DNA of 64,000 bases from positions 1,364,001-1,428,000 of the forward strand of contig JABTTZ010000001.1 in NCBI GenBank assembly GCA_015075625.1. The letters run 5' to 3'. This document shows positions 1 through 9,052 of this stretch, one piece after another. The notes beneath the pieces were generated by a model. That model saw nothing but the letters and a program-made list of their open reading frames with translations, was not told where the DNA came from and did not search any database. This DNA comes from Anaerolineales bacterium (lineage in GTDB: Bacteria; Chloroflexota; Anaerolineae; Aggregatilineales; UBA2796). A program made the translations under genes and the position numbers. Numbering within the stretch: position 1 is the stretch's first letter; each line of letters begins with the position of its first letter.

Positions 1-1719
1 AGTCTCTCGGATCGGCTCACCTTTTGGGTGGAATCGACACGCGGTTCAATTGAGTGCATGGCGCGGGGAGTGAGCCTGACGATCAGTTCGGGCTACATCC
101 CTACGGTGGGACCAGATCGGTGGTTTTGGGGTCCGCGTTCCATCGTTGGGGAGTACACCATCTACGGGAACGAGATCAACGAATTTCCCTACTTCACCTT
201 CATCTTTGGCGACCTCCATGCCCATATGATGGCACTCCCTATCACGCTGTTGGTCATTGGCTGGCTGCTTGCCGAAATCCTGATCGCTGGCACACGCCGT
301 GCCACGTGGGTGGTCATTGGGGCAACAATCCTCGGCGGCTTAAGCATTGGTATCTTGCAAGCGACGAACACGTGGGATTGGATCACCTACCTAATTGTGG
401 GAATGGTCGGCACGCTCTACGCTATTTTCCTGCGCCGCCACGCGCTGAATCTGCGCCATGTGGTGGGTTGGGGGGCGCAGTTGGGCGGGCTGTACCTTGC
501 CCAAAGCATCGCCATGCTGCCCTTCACCGCCTTTTTCGCTACAGCATACTCATCAGTGAAGTCCTTCGAGGGGCTTAAAACGCCCCTCTGGGCATATTTC
601 ACGATGCACGGCGTGTTTCTGTTCATCGTGATCTCGCTGTTCGTGTGGCAGACCGCCCGCCTGCTGCGCCACCTCTACCTGCGCGATCTGGTGGGGAAAG
701 CCGCCCTTGTGCGCGGCGGTTTGCTGATCATCGGGCTTAGCCTGATCGCCGCTGCTGCAATCGCCATCCTCCCAATCAAGGTGTTCCTGTTTTCCTTGCC
801 CATCCCGCTTGGCGTTCTGCTCATCCCGCTGATCATCTGGTGTGCGGTGCTGCTGCTGCTGCCCGACCAGCCCCGCGAGATGGCGTTCGTCTACGGCATG
901 TTCGGCTTGGCGCTGGCGCTCTCCTTCGCCGTTGAGGTCGTCGTGCTGGATGGCGATATTGCGCGGCAGAACACCTTTTTCAAATTCTATATGCAGGTCT
1001 GGATCATGTTCAGCATCGGCGGTGGGGCGGCGTTGGCATGGCTAATCAGTGCCTCACGCCGTTGGGAAGGGGGTGTGCGTCTGGGGTGGCTGCTCTTTGC
1101 CGGGCTGCTGCTTGGCACGGCGGCACTCTTTCCGATCACGGCGACACAAGGAAAAATCGCCATGCGTATGGCGACGGATGCCCCCAACACGCTGGATGGC
1201 AACGCCTTTATGGAGTACGCCACCTACTATGAAGGATCAGAGGGGGTATTCCTCGGCAACGATCTGAAGATGATTGAATGGCTGCGCGATAACGTCACCG
1301 GAACACCGGTCATTCTAGAAGCGCACCAATACCCCTCTGAATACAAGTTGAACGGGCGGATCGCCATCAACACGGGACTCCCGTCGCTGTTGGGCTGGCG
1401 CTTTCACCAGCAGCAGCAGCGGACGCTTGACCCGCTCCCCACGTTGGTGCAGCAGCGCGGCGCAAACGTGATTGCCCTCTACAACACGCCCGATGCCGAG
1501 GTTGCTTGGCGGATGCTCCAAACTTTCAACGTCCGCTATATCATCGTTGGGCGCTTGGAGCAGGTTGTTTACCTTTCGCAAGGGCTGGCAAAATTTGATC
1601 GGATGGTGACGCTTGGCTGGCTGCGCCTTGTCTACGATCAAAACGGCGACAAAATTTACGAGGTGAATCCCGACGCGCCTGCCGCCCCGCACACCGTCGG
1701 GGCGGTGATCACCCCCTAA
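1..1719 (+). CDS. DUF2298 (YYY-type) polytopic membrane protein, 5'-truncated by the window edge
   Basis: The frame is open from base 1, so the first 572 visible codons are the C-terminal part of a longer gene whose start lies outside the window. The signature NEFPYFTFIFGDLHAHMMA (about residue 60 of the fragment) is the conserved block of DUF2298 membrane proteins, common in Chloroflexota and methanogenic archaea. About eight or nine hydrophobic helices follow, then a soluble C-terminal third starting near GSEGVFLGNDLKMIEWL. The family resembles lipid-linked glycosyltransferases in layout, but its reaction is not established. The next gene, accC, starts 104 bp downstream and need not be related. 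Family assignment is confident; function is unknown. Confidence 0.8.
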   Translation, partial: SLSDRLTFWVESTRGSIECMARGVSLTISSGYIPTVGPDRWFWGPRSIVGEYTIYGNEINEFPYFTFIFGDLHAHMMALPITLLVIGWLLAEILIAGTRRATWVVIGATILGGLSIGILQATNTWDWITYLIVGMVGTLYAIFLRRHALNLRHVVGWGAQLGGLYLAQSIAMLPFTAFFATAYSSVKSFEGLKTPLWAYFTMHGVFLFIVISLFVWQTARLLRHLYLRDLVGKAALVRGGLLIIGLSLIAAAAIAILPIKVFLFSLPIPLGVLLIPLIIWCAVLLLLPDQPREMAFVYGMFGLALALSFAVEVVVLDGDIARQNTFFKFYMQVWIMFSIGGGAALAWLISASRRWEGGVRLGWLLFAGLLLGTAALFPITATQGKIAMRMATDAPNTLDGNAFMEYATYYEGSEGVFLGNDLKMIEWLRDNVTGTPVILEAHQYPSEYKLNGRIAINTGLPSLLGWRFHQQQQRTLDPLPTLVQQRGANVIALYNTPDAEVAWRMLQTFNVRYIIVGRLEQVVYLSQGLAKFDRMVTLGWLRLVYDQNGDKIYEVNPDAPAAPHTVGAVITP

Positions 1720-1823
1720 GGGCGCCCGAGCTTCCCTGTGTTGCATCAGGGCAACCCTTCTGGATAGTGCGGTGTTACCATTAGTAACGAAGCCTGGCTA
1801 GAAAAGTCTGGAAAAAAATCATC

Positions 1824-3341
1824 ATGACCGTTGTTGAATCGCGCAATCTCCGAAAAGTCTTGATCGCCAATCGTGGTGAGATCGCTGTGCGCATCATCCG
1901 CGCCTGCCGCGAACTGGGCATCCGCACCGTCGCCGTCTACAGCGATGCGGATCGCCGCGCCCTTCACGTCCGCTATGCTGACGAAGCCTATTACATCGGA
2001 GCGCCCCCCCCCCGCGACAGCTACCTCAACATGGGCAAGCTGATCGATGTGGCGCGGCAGTCGAACGCTGACGCCATCCATCCGGGATATGGCTTTCTTT
2101 CCGAGCGGGAGGTCTTTGCCGAAACCTGTGAGGAAGCGGGGATCATCTTCGTCGGACCGCCCCCGAACGCCATCCGCACGATGGGCGACAAACAAACCGC
2201 CCGCATGACGGTCAAAGCGGCGGGTGTCCCCATTGTCCCTGGGACAGAACCGGGCTTGCATGATGAGGACATTCTCCGCGCCGCCGAGGGCATCGGCTAC
2301 CCCGTCTTGGTGAAGGCATCGGCGGGTGGCGGCGGCAAGGGGATGCGCATCGTCCACAACGCCGAAGACCTCCCCGATGCGCTGGCATCCGCCCGCCGCG
2401 AGGCGCAAAATGCCTTTGGCGATGGCACCGTCTACCTTGAAAAATACATCGAAAACGGGCGACACATCGAAATTCAAATCCTTGCCGATATGCACGGGAA
2501 CTGCATCTCGCTTGGTGAGCGCGAGTGCAGCATCCAGCGCCGCCATCAAAAACTGGTCGAAGAATCGCCAAGCCCTCTCGTCACCGAGGAGATGCGTCAG
2601 GCGATGGGTGCGGTTGCCGTTGCCGCCGCCCGCTCGGTCAATTACGTGAACGCCGGCACGATTGAATTCATCGTGGATAAAGATCGCAATTTCTACTTTA
2701 TGGAGATGAACACCCGCCTTCAGGTGGAACATCCGGTGACGGAACTCGTCACCGGCGTTGATCTCGTCAAAGAGCAGCTGCGCATTGCACGCGGGCGCAA
2801 GATGGAGCCAACCCAAGAAACCCTCCAGTTTCACGGTCATGCTATCGAGTGCCGCATCAACGCCGAAGACCCCTACAACAACTTCCTCCCCTCCATTGGG
2901 ATGATTAGCTTGCACCTTGCCCCCACTGGGCCGGGCGTCCGCCTAGACAGCGGGATTTATGCGGGCTATGAGGTCACCCCCTACTACGATTCGATGCTGA
3001 GCAAGCTCATTGTCTGGGGGGCAAACCGCCCACAGGCAATCCGCCGTCTCAGCCGCGCCCTCAGCGAATACCGCATCATGGGCTTGAAAACAAACCTCCC
3101 CTTCCATCACAAGCTAGTTGATAGCCACCACTTCATCAGCGGGAAGTTTGATACGGGCTTTATTGAACATCACTACACGGCAGAGGTGGATGAGGCGAAA
3201 CTCGAACATGAATCCGCGGCGATTATCGCCACCCTCGTTGCTCACGCAGACCGTCAACAGGCGGCGCAGATTGTCGCCTCCCCCGCCCGCGATACGTCCA
3301 ACTGGAAATGGGTTGGGCGCTACGAGCGGATGCACCGCTAA
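1824..3341 (+). CDS. accC: Biotin carboxylase subunit of an acyl-CoA carboxylase
   Basis: ATP-dependent carboxylation of biotin on a carrier protein, the first half-reaction of acetyl-/propionyl-CoA carboxylase, in the cytoplasm. The N-terminal domain opens with [16 protein letters not shown] (residues 12-27). The ATP-grasp glycine loop is [12 protein letters not shown] (164-175), the catalytic HQK is at 241-243, and the substrate-binding [15 protein letters not shown] is at 293-307. At 505 residues it is about 50 longer than the usual 450; the tail after about 455 is not recognisable and has no biotin-attachment MKM motif. No biotin carrier or carboxyltransferase gene lies in the window, so the partner is encoded elsewhere. 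The ATG has only a weak ribosome-binding site. Confidence 0.93.
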   Translation: MTVVESRNLRKVLIANRGEIAVRIIRACRELGIRTVAVYSDADRRALHVRYADEAYYIGAPPPRDSYLNMGKLIDVARQSNADAIHPGYGFLSEREVFAETCEEAGIIFVGPPPNAIRTMGDKQTARMTVKAAGVPIVPGTEPGLHDEDILRAAEGIGYPVLVKASAGGGGKGMRIVHNAEDLPDALASARREAQNAFGDGTVYLEKYIENGRHIEIQILADMHGNCISLGERECSIQRRHQKLVEESPSPLVTEEMRQAMGAVAVAAARSVNYVNAGTIEFIVDKDRNFYFMEMNTRLQVEHPVTELVTGVDLVKEQLRIARGRKMEPTQETLQFHGHAIECRINAEDPYNNFLPSIGMISLHLAPTGPGVRLDSGIYAGYEVTPYYDSMLSKLIVWGANRPQAIRRLSRALSEYRIMGLKTNLPFHHKLVDSHHFISGKFDTGFIEHHYTAEVDEAKLEHESAAIIATLVAHADRQQAAQIVASPARDTSNWKWVGRYERMHR

Positions 3342-3350
3342 AGGAATATC

Positions 3351-3441
3351 TCTAAGTACAAACACAGTGAAAAGGCGGGATAACGCATAATCCCGCCGCT
3401 AAAGCAGCGGGCTGAAAACAGCCACCCCTTCGGGGCTTAAA
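3351..3441 (+). repeat. Dispersed hairpin repeat, type R1 (copy 1, full-length)
   Basis: Contains GGCGGGATAACGCATAATCC, then CCCGCCGCTAAAGCAGCGGG, then the short hairpin CCCCTTCGGGG. Related copies lie at 6247, 11871 (inverted), 23186 (inverted), 40417 (inverted) and 45790. The stem bases differ between copies while the TAAA/TTTA loop is kept. Confidence 0.8.
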
Positions 3442-3719
3442 AGGCATCGCTGCACCGATTGTTCTACCTTCTTTACCCCAAAGGGCTTTTGTGACGGTAC
3501 TTAGTAGATCGTCAGAAAGATTTCTAAAAGAACCTCTATTCCCCCCTTTACCGATATCCCGGTGAAGCACCATCCTCGCAAGCGCCTAAACCGCTCTGCT
3601 AACCGCTTGGCAGGTACCCTTTGACCCCATTTCCCTACGCCCTTTTTGCCCTAGCCTACCCCATTTTTGCCCCCTCTGATTTGTGGGTAATACATAGCGC
3701 TATGTGGGAGAGGGGGCTA

Positions 3720-3772
3720 GGGGATGAGGGTTTGCCCTAAACGTTACCTATAATTTACGGATAGACACTAAG
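3720..3772 (+). repeat. Left arm of an inverted repeat flanking the VIT/VWA gene
   Basis: The segment beginning GGGGATGAGGGTTTGCCCTA and containing CCTATAATTTACGGATAG matches, with about ten differences, the reverse complement of 6090-6141 immediately after the next gene. The two arms bracket exactly one gene. Confidence 0.75.
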
Positions 3773-3846
3773 CATGTTCGTTATCGGGAACTTTTTACTA
3801 GAGGCGAGCGTCTCCTGAGAAGAGACTACTTTTCGGGAGATATGGC

Positions 3847-6093
3847 ATGTCAACACGGCTCATTCGGATTACAGCATTTTTGTGCGCCCTCACCCTTCTT
3901 GCGGGGACAGTCACCGTCGGCGCGACGGGTATTCAAGGGCGCGATAAGGGAAACCCTCGCCAAGCCCCAGAGCGGGTTTCGGTCTACCTTAAATCCCACC
4001 GCGTCTCCATCAAGATTGAAAATCAATTGGCGACGACCAGCATTGAACAAGTCTTTTACAATCCGTCGGATCGCATGGCAGAGGGCGAATACCTTTTCCC
4101 ACTTCCCGAAGGGGCAGCAGTTGCCGATTTAACCTTGTTCATTGATGGGCAGCCCATCAAGGGAGAAATCCTTGACGCGAAACAGGCACAGGCAATCTAC
4201 ACCGAAATTGTCCGGCGGCTACAAGACCCTGTACTGCTCCAATATGTAGGGCGCAATGCGGTGAAGGCGAATATCTTCCCTATTCCCCCGCGCAGCGAGC
4301 GCAAAATTAGCCTCACCTATACTCATATCGCCCCCGCCGAAAGTGGTTTGATCCACTACACCTATCCGCTGCGGACGGATTACATCAGCAAAAACGCCGC
4401 CGCCGAGGTGAGCGTGGCGATGGAAGTGACCTCCAACACACCCATCGGGACGATCTACTCCCCGAATGCGCAGGTTGCCATCAACCGCACCGGAGAAACG
4501 AGCTTCCGCGCTGGCTTTGAAACCTCGAATTACCGCGCCACCGAAGATTTCACCGTGTATTATGGGGCGGCAAACGACGAAATCGCTGCCAACCTGCTCA
4601 CCTACCGTGAGAGTGCCGATCTAGACGGGTTCTTCTTGCTCATGCTGACCCCGCCGACAAAAAACAACATCACCCGTGTGATCCCGAAAGACGTGATCAT
4701 CGTCCTCGATCAATCCGGTTCGATGGTTGGTCCAAAGTGGGATCAGGCACGACAAGCCGCAGAATACATCCTGAACAACCTGAACGAGGGTGATCGGCTG
4801 AATGTTGTCATCTTCAGTTCCGGCTACCGTATTTTTGCTAACGCGCCGCAGCCAAGTGGTGAAGCGGGGAATGCCATCCGTTGGGTGAAATCCCAAGATG
4901 CACTTGGCGGCACAGATATTAACACGGCGCTCACCGTTGCCCTTGATGCGGCGGATAAGAGCCGCCAAACGGTTATCTTGTTCTTCACTGATGGTCTGCC
5001 CACCGAGGGGATTACGGATCGAAAGGCGATCCTCGAAAACGTTCGGGCGCGGGCGAACGCCAACACCCGAATTTTCGCCTTCGGGGTCGGTGACGATGTG
5101 GATACCTTCCTCTTAGATTCGCTTTCGACCACCTACGGCGGAACGAGCGTTTACGTCCGCCCGACGGAGAATATCAAGGAAAAAGCACAGGCACTCTACG
5201 ATAAGATCGTTTCGCCCGTTCTGACAAACATCAAACTGACCATTGCCGGCGCGATCTTGGAGGACACCATCCCCGCTGCGCCGCTGCCCGATTTGTTTGC
5301 CGGATCGCAGTTGGTGATTGCCGGACGCTATCGCGGACAGGGCGGCACAACAATCACGCTCACGGGCGACCTTAATGGCGAGACAAAGACCTACACGTAT
5401 GAAGGGTTGAATTTCTCGGCAAATGCTGGCGGGCAGCCCTTTGTGGCGCGGCTTTGGGCGCAGCGCAAGATCGGCGCTCTGCTAAATCAAATCCGCCTGA
5501 ATGGAGAGACCCGCGAACTCGTTGATTCCGTCGTGGCGCTCAGTGTTCGCTATGGGATCATCACCCCCTACACGTCCTTCTTGATCACCGAAGATGATAT
5601 TCGCCGCCGCACAGAAGGTGGTGTCCCGCCGCCCGCTCCGGGGGATAGGGATTTCAGCCTTGCTACACCCTTGGCGTTGCCAATACAGGGATTTGCAACG
5701 ATACCACCTCCTTCAGGCGCGGGGGCAGTAGAACGCTCCAAGTCTGAAGATGAACTACGCGGGGGAAATTCCATCATGGCAATGCCAACGGCGACTGCCG
5801 CAGCCTTTGGCTACAGCGGACAGGAAGAACCAAAGGATCAAGATAAGGGCAGCGCTTCTGCGGGCGAGATCATCAAGCCTGTCGCCGGAAAGACGTTTGT
5901 CCTCCGCGTGGGTATCTGGGTGGATAGCGAATTCCTCGTCATGAAGGATGTGACACCGGTGAAGGTGAAAGCGTTTAGCGATGAGTATTTCGCCCTGCTG
6001 ACAAAGGACCCACACATGGGCGAATACCTTGCCATTGGTGAGCATGTTGTCATTGTCATTGGGGGAACGGTCTACGAGATCGTCCCGAACTGA
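3847..6093 (+). CDS. Secreted VIT and von Willebrand factor A domain protein
   Basis: A 748-residue exported protein. A signal peptide covers roughly residues 1-26 (hydrophobic ITAFLCALTLLAGTVTV). A VIT (vault inter-alpha-trypsin) domain spans about 40-165. A VWA domain begins at the MIDAS motif DQSGSM (288-293) and runs to about 450, with GGTDINTAL and FFTDGLPT as further metal-site and core segments. No sortase signal or C-terminal membrane anchor is visible, so it is probably released or surface-associated. The family usually mediates protein-protein adhesion; the partner is unknown. The ATG follows GGGAGA at 3835-3840. An ATG five bases upstream is out of frame. The stop codon lies inside the right arm of the flanking inverted repeat. 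Confidence 0.88.
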   Translation: MSTRLIRITAFLCALTLLAGTVTVGATGIQGRDKGNPRQAPERVSVYLKSHRVSIKIENQLATTSIEQVFYNPSDRMAEGEYLFPLPEGAAVADLTLFIDGQPIKGEILDAKQAQAIYTEIVRRLQDPVLLQYVGRNAVKANIFPIPPRSERKISLTYTHIAPAESGLIHYTYPLRTDYISKNAAAEVSVAMEVTSNTPIGTIYSPNAQVAINRTGETSFRAGFETSNYRATEDFTVYYGAANDEIAANLLTYRESADLDGFFLLMLTPPTKNNITRVIPKDVIIVLDQSGSMVGPKWDQARQAAEYILNNLNEGDRLNVVIFSSGYRIFANAPQPSGEAGNAIRWVKSQDALGGTDINTALTVALDAADKSRQTVILFFTDGLPTEGITDRKAILENVRARANANTRIFAFGVGDDVDTFLLDSLSTTYGGTSVYVRPTENIKEKAQALYDKIVSPVLTNIKLTIAGAILEDTIPAAPLPDLFAGSQLVIAGRYRGQGGTTITLTGDLNGETKTYTYEGLNFSANAGGQPFVARLWAQRKIGALLNQIRLNGETRELVDSVVALSVRYGIITPYTSFLITEDDIRRRTEGGVPPPAPGDRDFSLATPLALPIQGFATIPPPSGAGAVERSKSEDELRGGNSIMAMPTATAAAFGYSGQEEPKDQDKGSASAGEIIKPVAGKTFVLRVGIWVDSEFLVMKDVTPVKVKAFSDEYFALLTKDPHMGEYLAIGEHVVIVIGGTVYEIVPN

Positions 6094-6180
6094 GTACCTA
6101 TCTGTAAATTATGGGTAGATATTAGGGCAATCCCTCACCCCCTCTCCCGCTGCGCGGGAGAGGGGGGATGATTCCCTGTG
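6090..6180 (-). repeat. Right arm of the inverted repeat, plus R2-type G/C-rich hairpin
   Basis: Bases 6090-6141 are the inverted partner of 3720-3772. They merge into CCCCTCTCCCGC-TGC-GCGGGAGAGGGG, a 12-bp perfect stem that could also end transcription of the VIT/VWA gene. The G/C-rich part resembles repeats at 37630 and 46048 read on the other strand. Confidence 0.7.
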
Positions 6181-6246
6181 AGGGGCAGCGCCCCTCACAC
6201 CCCCTTTGTTGATAGCACTCACACGCCAAACCCAAATTTACTGGTA

Positions 6247-6300
6247 GGCTCTAAGTACGACCACAGTGAAAAGGCGGGATTGCTCATGATCCCCCCGCTG
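6247..6300 (+). repeat. Dispersed hairpin repeat, type R1 (copy 2, truncated)
   Basis: Starts like the copy at 3351 (CTAAGTACGACCACAGTGAA, then GGCGGGATT) but breaks off just before the end of the flippase gene, so the second hairpin is missing. Confidence 0.65.
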
Positions 6301-6304
6301 TCCC

Positions 6305-7510
6305 TTACCGCGCCACCGCCCGCCCATACAGCCATGCCAACAGCGCCATAGCAAACACCTTGACTGCCGCAATGGCAATCACCCCCTGGGGGGGCGAAAA
6401 CGGGATATATATTCCGATAAGGAGAATTATCAGTAAGGCAGCCCCACCCGCTATGATAACCGCCATGGCAATGCCCCCCGTCCGCCCTTGCGCGGTCAGA
6501 AGGGCAATTGTCGGAGCGCTCACACACACCGGAATCACCATACAACCTAAAATGGCGAGGATCGGCGCAGCGATGGTATAGGACTCGCCCAACAGCCAGC
6601 CTATGAAGGGTGTACTGAGCCAGCCGCTTACTGCGGCAAGGGCAATGCCCACCATCAACAGCGCCCCCTGCTGACGCCGCCAGAGTCGCCGCGCCGCCAG
6701 CGGAGAGGTTTGGTAGGCGCGAATATAGCGCGGGAGCATGACTGTCCCCCATGCTGTGGGAACGATCAACAACAGACTAACCACGCGCAAAGAGGCGGCA
6801 TAAAAAGCCACTGCGTCATACTCTGGGCGGGCATAGAGCGCCGCGACAAGATAAAGATCTAACCCCTGAAAGAGCGCTCCCGCTAACCCCACAAGGACGA
6901 ACGGTAACCCCATCTGCCAGCGCCAATGAAGATCGATCCCGCCCGTTTGGGGAGTCGGATGAGGGCGCCCCCCAAGAGCAGCAATCATCCCAATCCCATT
7001 CCCAACAGCCAACGCGCCCATCAGCCACAGCGCATCACGCCCAAAGATCGCCCCCATAATTGTCAGAAGGGCAATGCCAAGCCCTGTGAACAATTCAATC
7101 GACGCCGCCCGCCGCGCCTTATCAAGCCCTGTCAGCGCGGCGCAGATGGCGCGGATAACCCCACGCGGAAACAAACTGATCACTCCAACCAGCAGTAAAT
7201 CGGGGCGCCCGAGGGGGGGAATCAACGCGGCAAGGAGAATCACGAGGGCGGTGGCAAGGGTGGCAATGAACCGCCAGCGAATAGCAGCCCACAAAAGGAC
7301 GCCCTGTGCTTGGGGGTTGGCAGCGGTGCGGGCGGTGAGTATCGGATCACGCCCCATGTCCGCGAGAATCCCGATCAGCCCTATCGTCGTCGTGGCAAGG
7401 GAATATGCCCCAAACGCGGAAGGGGCAAGCAGCCGTACCGCCACCAAGCCAGCGATCATTCCTGCCGCTTGTGCCAGTCCGCGTCCGAAGATCAAGGCGA
7501 GAATGGTCAT
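6305..7510 (-). CDS. Polysaccharide/lipid flippase-like membrane protein (MATE/MOP superfamily)
   Basis: About 401 residues and almost wholly hydrophobic, with 12 or so helices, consistent with Wzx/MurJ-type exporters that move lipid-linked sugars across the cytoplasmic membrane. The N-terminus (LIFGRGLAQAAGMIAGLVAV, then RLLAPSAFGAYSLA) is typical of O-antigen flippases. I chose the ATG at 7510 because the longer frame (to 7576) adds a basic, non-membrane leader and would overlap the divergent gene at 7571. No glycosyltransferases lie nearby, so the substrate cannot be guessed. Confidence 0.75.
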   Translation of the reverse strand: MTILALIFGRGLAQAAGMIAGLVAVRLLAPSAFGAYSLATTTIGLIGILADMGRDPILTARTAANPQAQGVLLWAAIRWRFIATLATALVILLAALIPPLGRPDLLLVGVISLFPRGVIRAICAALTGLDKARRAASIELFTGLGIALLTIMGAIFGRDALWLMGALAVGNGIGMIAALGGRPHPTPQTGGIDLHWRWQMGLPFVLVGLAGALFQGLDLYLVAALYARPEYDAVAFYAASLRVVSLLLIVPTAWGTVMLPRYIRAYQTSPLAARRLWRRQQGALLMVGIALAAVSGWLSTPFIGWLLGESYTIAAPILAILGCMVIPVCVSAPTIALLTAQGRTGGIAMAVIIAGGAALLIILLIGIYIPFSPPQGVIAIAAVKVFAMALLAWLYGRAVAR

Positions 7511-7570
7511 GGGACGAATTCTAACAGGTTTCCTCTGCCAAACACGCCTCACACGCGCTAGAATCGTTCT

Positions 7571-8050
7571 ATGCAAAAAAAAGACCTACTCAACGAACTA
7601 CGGGCTGCCCGCACCGCTTTTCTCATCGGGCTTGAGGGACTTTCTGATGATGCCCTGCTGCGCCCCGGCGCCTGCGGCTTATGGTCGGTGAAGGATGTCC
7701 TTACCCATCTCACCTCATGGGAATCGGAATTGGTCACAGCGTTGGCAAAACTTGACCCCAAGAACGCCCCCAATATCGTCCGCATTGAGGATATAGACGA
7801 GTGGAATCAAGACCAATACGCCGCAAACGCCGCGATCCCGCTGGCGCTGGCGCGGGAGGATTTCGAGGGTGTCCACAAGCACCTGATCAAGATGATCGAG
7901 GGGCTGGACGAAGTAACCCTGACCGACCCCCGCCGCTTTCGCTGGATGGAGGGCGAACCGCTGACCTATTTGATCCTTGATACAGCGGTTTGGCACGAGA
8001 AAGAACACCTTGATGACATTCGCGCTTGGCGCGAGGAAGCCGGGCTATGA
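7571..8050 (+). CDS. DinB/ClbS-like four-helix-bundle protein
   Basis: A 159-residue cytoplasmic protein. The pattern WSVKDVLTHLTSWE (about 37-50) and WHEKEHLDDIRAW (about 140-152) matches the DinB/DfsB superfamily, in which three histidines near the helix ends bind a divalent metal; candidate ligands are visible in HLTSWE and HEKEH. Family members include thiol-dependent transferases and stress proteins, and the specific reaction is not evident here. Its stop overlaps the ATG of the next gene (ATGA), so the two are probably co-translated. Confidence 0.75.
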   Translation: MQKKDLLNELRAARTAFLIGLEGLSDDALLRPGACGLWSVKDVLTHLTSWESELVTALAKLDPKNAPNIVRIEDIDEWNQDQYAANAAIPLALAREDFEGVHKHLIKMIEGLDEVTLTDPRRFRWMEGEPLTYLILDTAVWHEKEHLDDIRAWREEAGL

Positions 8051-8976
8051 CCACCTACTTCTTTGACCGCACCCCCCACAGCGGCGTACTCGAACTTACC
8101 GATCAACACCGCCTCGACTTGCTTCACCGCATGTCCACAAACGATGTGAATGTCCTCCAGTCAGGCGAAGGCTGTTCTACTGTCCTTACAACGGCACTTG
8201 CCCGCATCATTGATCGGGTGACCGTCTACCATCGCGGGGAGACGGTGCTGCTTCTCACCGCCCTGCCCGATGCGGTACGCGCATGGCTGCAAAAGCATAT
8301 CTTCTGGGCAGACAAGGTGAAGGTTCGGGATGTGAGTGCCTCATGGGCGCATGTTGAACTCTATGGCGCGCAGGCGGCGGCGCTTATTGGGGAGATTGTC
8401 CCCGGCGCGGAAACGCTCCCCCTCCACCACAACCGTGAGAGCGGCGGTCTGCTGGCTGCCCCAACCTACCTCCTCGCTGGCGCGGGCTATAGGCTTCTCA
8501 TCCCGCAAGAAACTGCCGACGATCTTCGTACTCGCCTTGTGAATGATTCCCGTATCACGCTAGGCAACAGCGAAACCTATGAACGGCTGCGCATCGCAGC
8601 GGGAATGCCCGCCGCCGGGCATGAACTCACCGAGGACTACATCCCCCTAGAGGCGGGGTTATGGGAGTCCGTCAGCTTTCGGAAGGGCTGTTACATCGGG
8701 CAGGAGATCATCGCCCGTATGGAGAGCCGGAACAAGCTGGCGAAAACGTTGGTGGCGCTCCAATTGACAGAATACGCCCCTTTGAAAGCCACCATTGCCC
8801 ATGACGGCATGGCGGTGGGAACACTCACCAGCCTTGCCCAGATGGAAGACGGGACGTATCGTGGGTTGGGCTTTGTAAAACCGGAATGGAGCGCCAGCGG
8901 AACACGGCTTACCCTTGAGAACGTGCCAGTAGAGGTTGTCCCCGCACCCTTGATCGCCCCCCGTGAAACGGTCTAG
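8047..8976 (+). CDS. ygfZ: YgfZ/GcvT-type folate-binding protein (iron-sulfur maintenance)
   Basis: A 309-residue protein of the YgfZ family, tetrahydrofolate-dependent factors that help maintain certain Fe-S enzymes. The diagnostic KGCYIGQE with its conserved Cys is at residues 213-220 (Cys215), preceded by YIPLEAGLWESVSF. The start is the ATG at 8047, which overlaps the upstream stop as ATGA; a TTG further upstream is unnecessary. The suf operon is 20 kb away, so any functional link is by family only. Confidence 0.85.
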   Translation: MTTYFFDRTPHSGVLELTDQHRLDLLHRMSTNDVNVLQSGEGCSTVLTTALARIIDRVTVYHRGETVLLLTALPDAVRAWLQKHIFWADKVKVRDVSASWAHVELYGAQAAALIGEIVPGAETLPLHHNRESGGLLAAPTYLLAGAGYRLLIPQETADDLRTRLVNDSRITLGNSETYERLRIAAGMPAAGHELTEDYIPLEAGLWESVSFRKGCYIGQEIIARMESRNKLAKTLVALQLTEYAPLKATIAHDGMAVGTLTSLAQMEDGTYRGLGFVKPEWSASGTRLTLENVPVEVVPAPLIAPRETV

Positions 8977-8994
8977 ATGAACTGTCTTTGATTT

Positions 8995-9052
8995 CCCTCA
9001 CTCTCGCCCCCTCCCCCTTGTCGCTGTGCGATAGGGAGAAGGGGCGCTTCGC
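8995..9052. repeat. R2-like C/T-rich hairpin between convergent genes
   Basis: CGCCCCCTCCCCCTT followed by AGGGAGAAGGGGCGC forms an imperfect stem. Its position between the ends of the ygfZ-like and GH3-GH16 genes suits a bidirectional terminator. It resembles the G-rich repeats at 6140, 37670 and 46090. Confidence 0.5.

Larger units (their letters stand above)
3342..3846. other. Intergenic region of about 500 bp with dispersed repeats
   Basis: No convincing gene. The left part (3351-3441) is a hairpin-rich dispersed repeat. The right part (3700-3772) holds a GGGAGAGGGGG tract and one arm of an inverted repeat that also follows the next gene. Short open frames here are translations of the repeats. 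The last 70 bp carry GGGAGA ahead of the VIT/VWA gene. Confidence 0.6.

Noticed and set aside
1746-2915. A 389-codon frame antisense to accC
   Set aside because: The sense strand encodes a canonical biotin carboxylase; the antisense product matches nothing.
3352-3573. A 73-codon minus-strand frame
   Set aside because: It translates the R1 repeat and flanking non-coding DNA.
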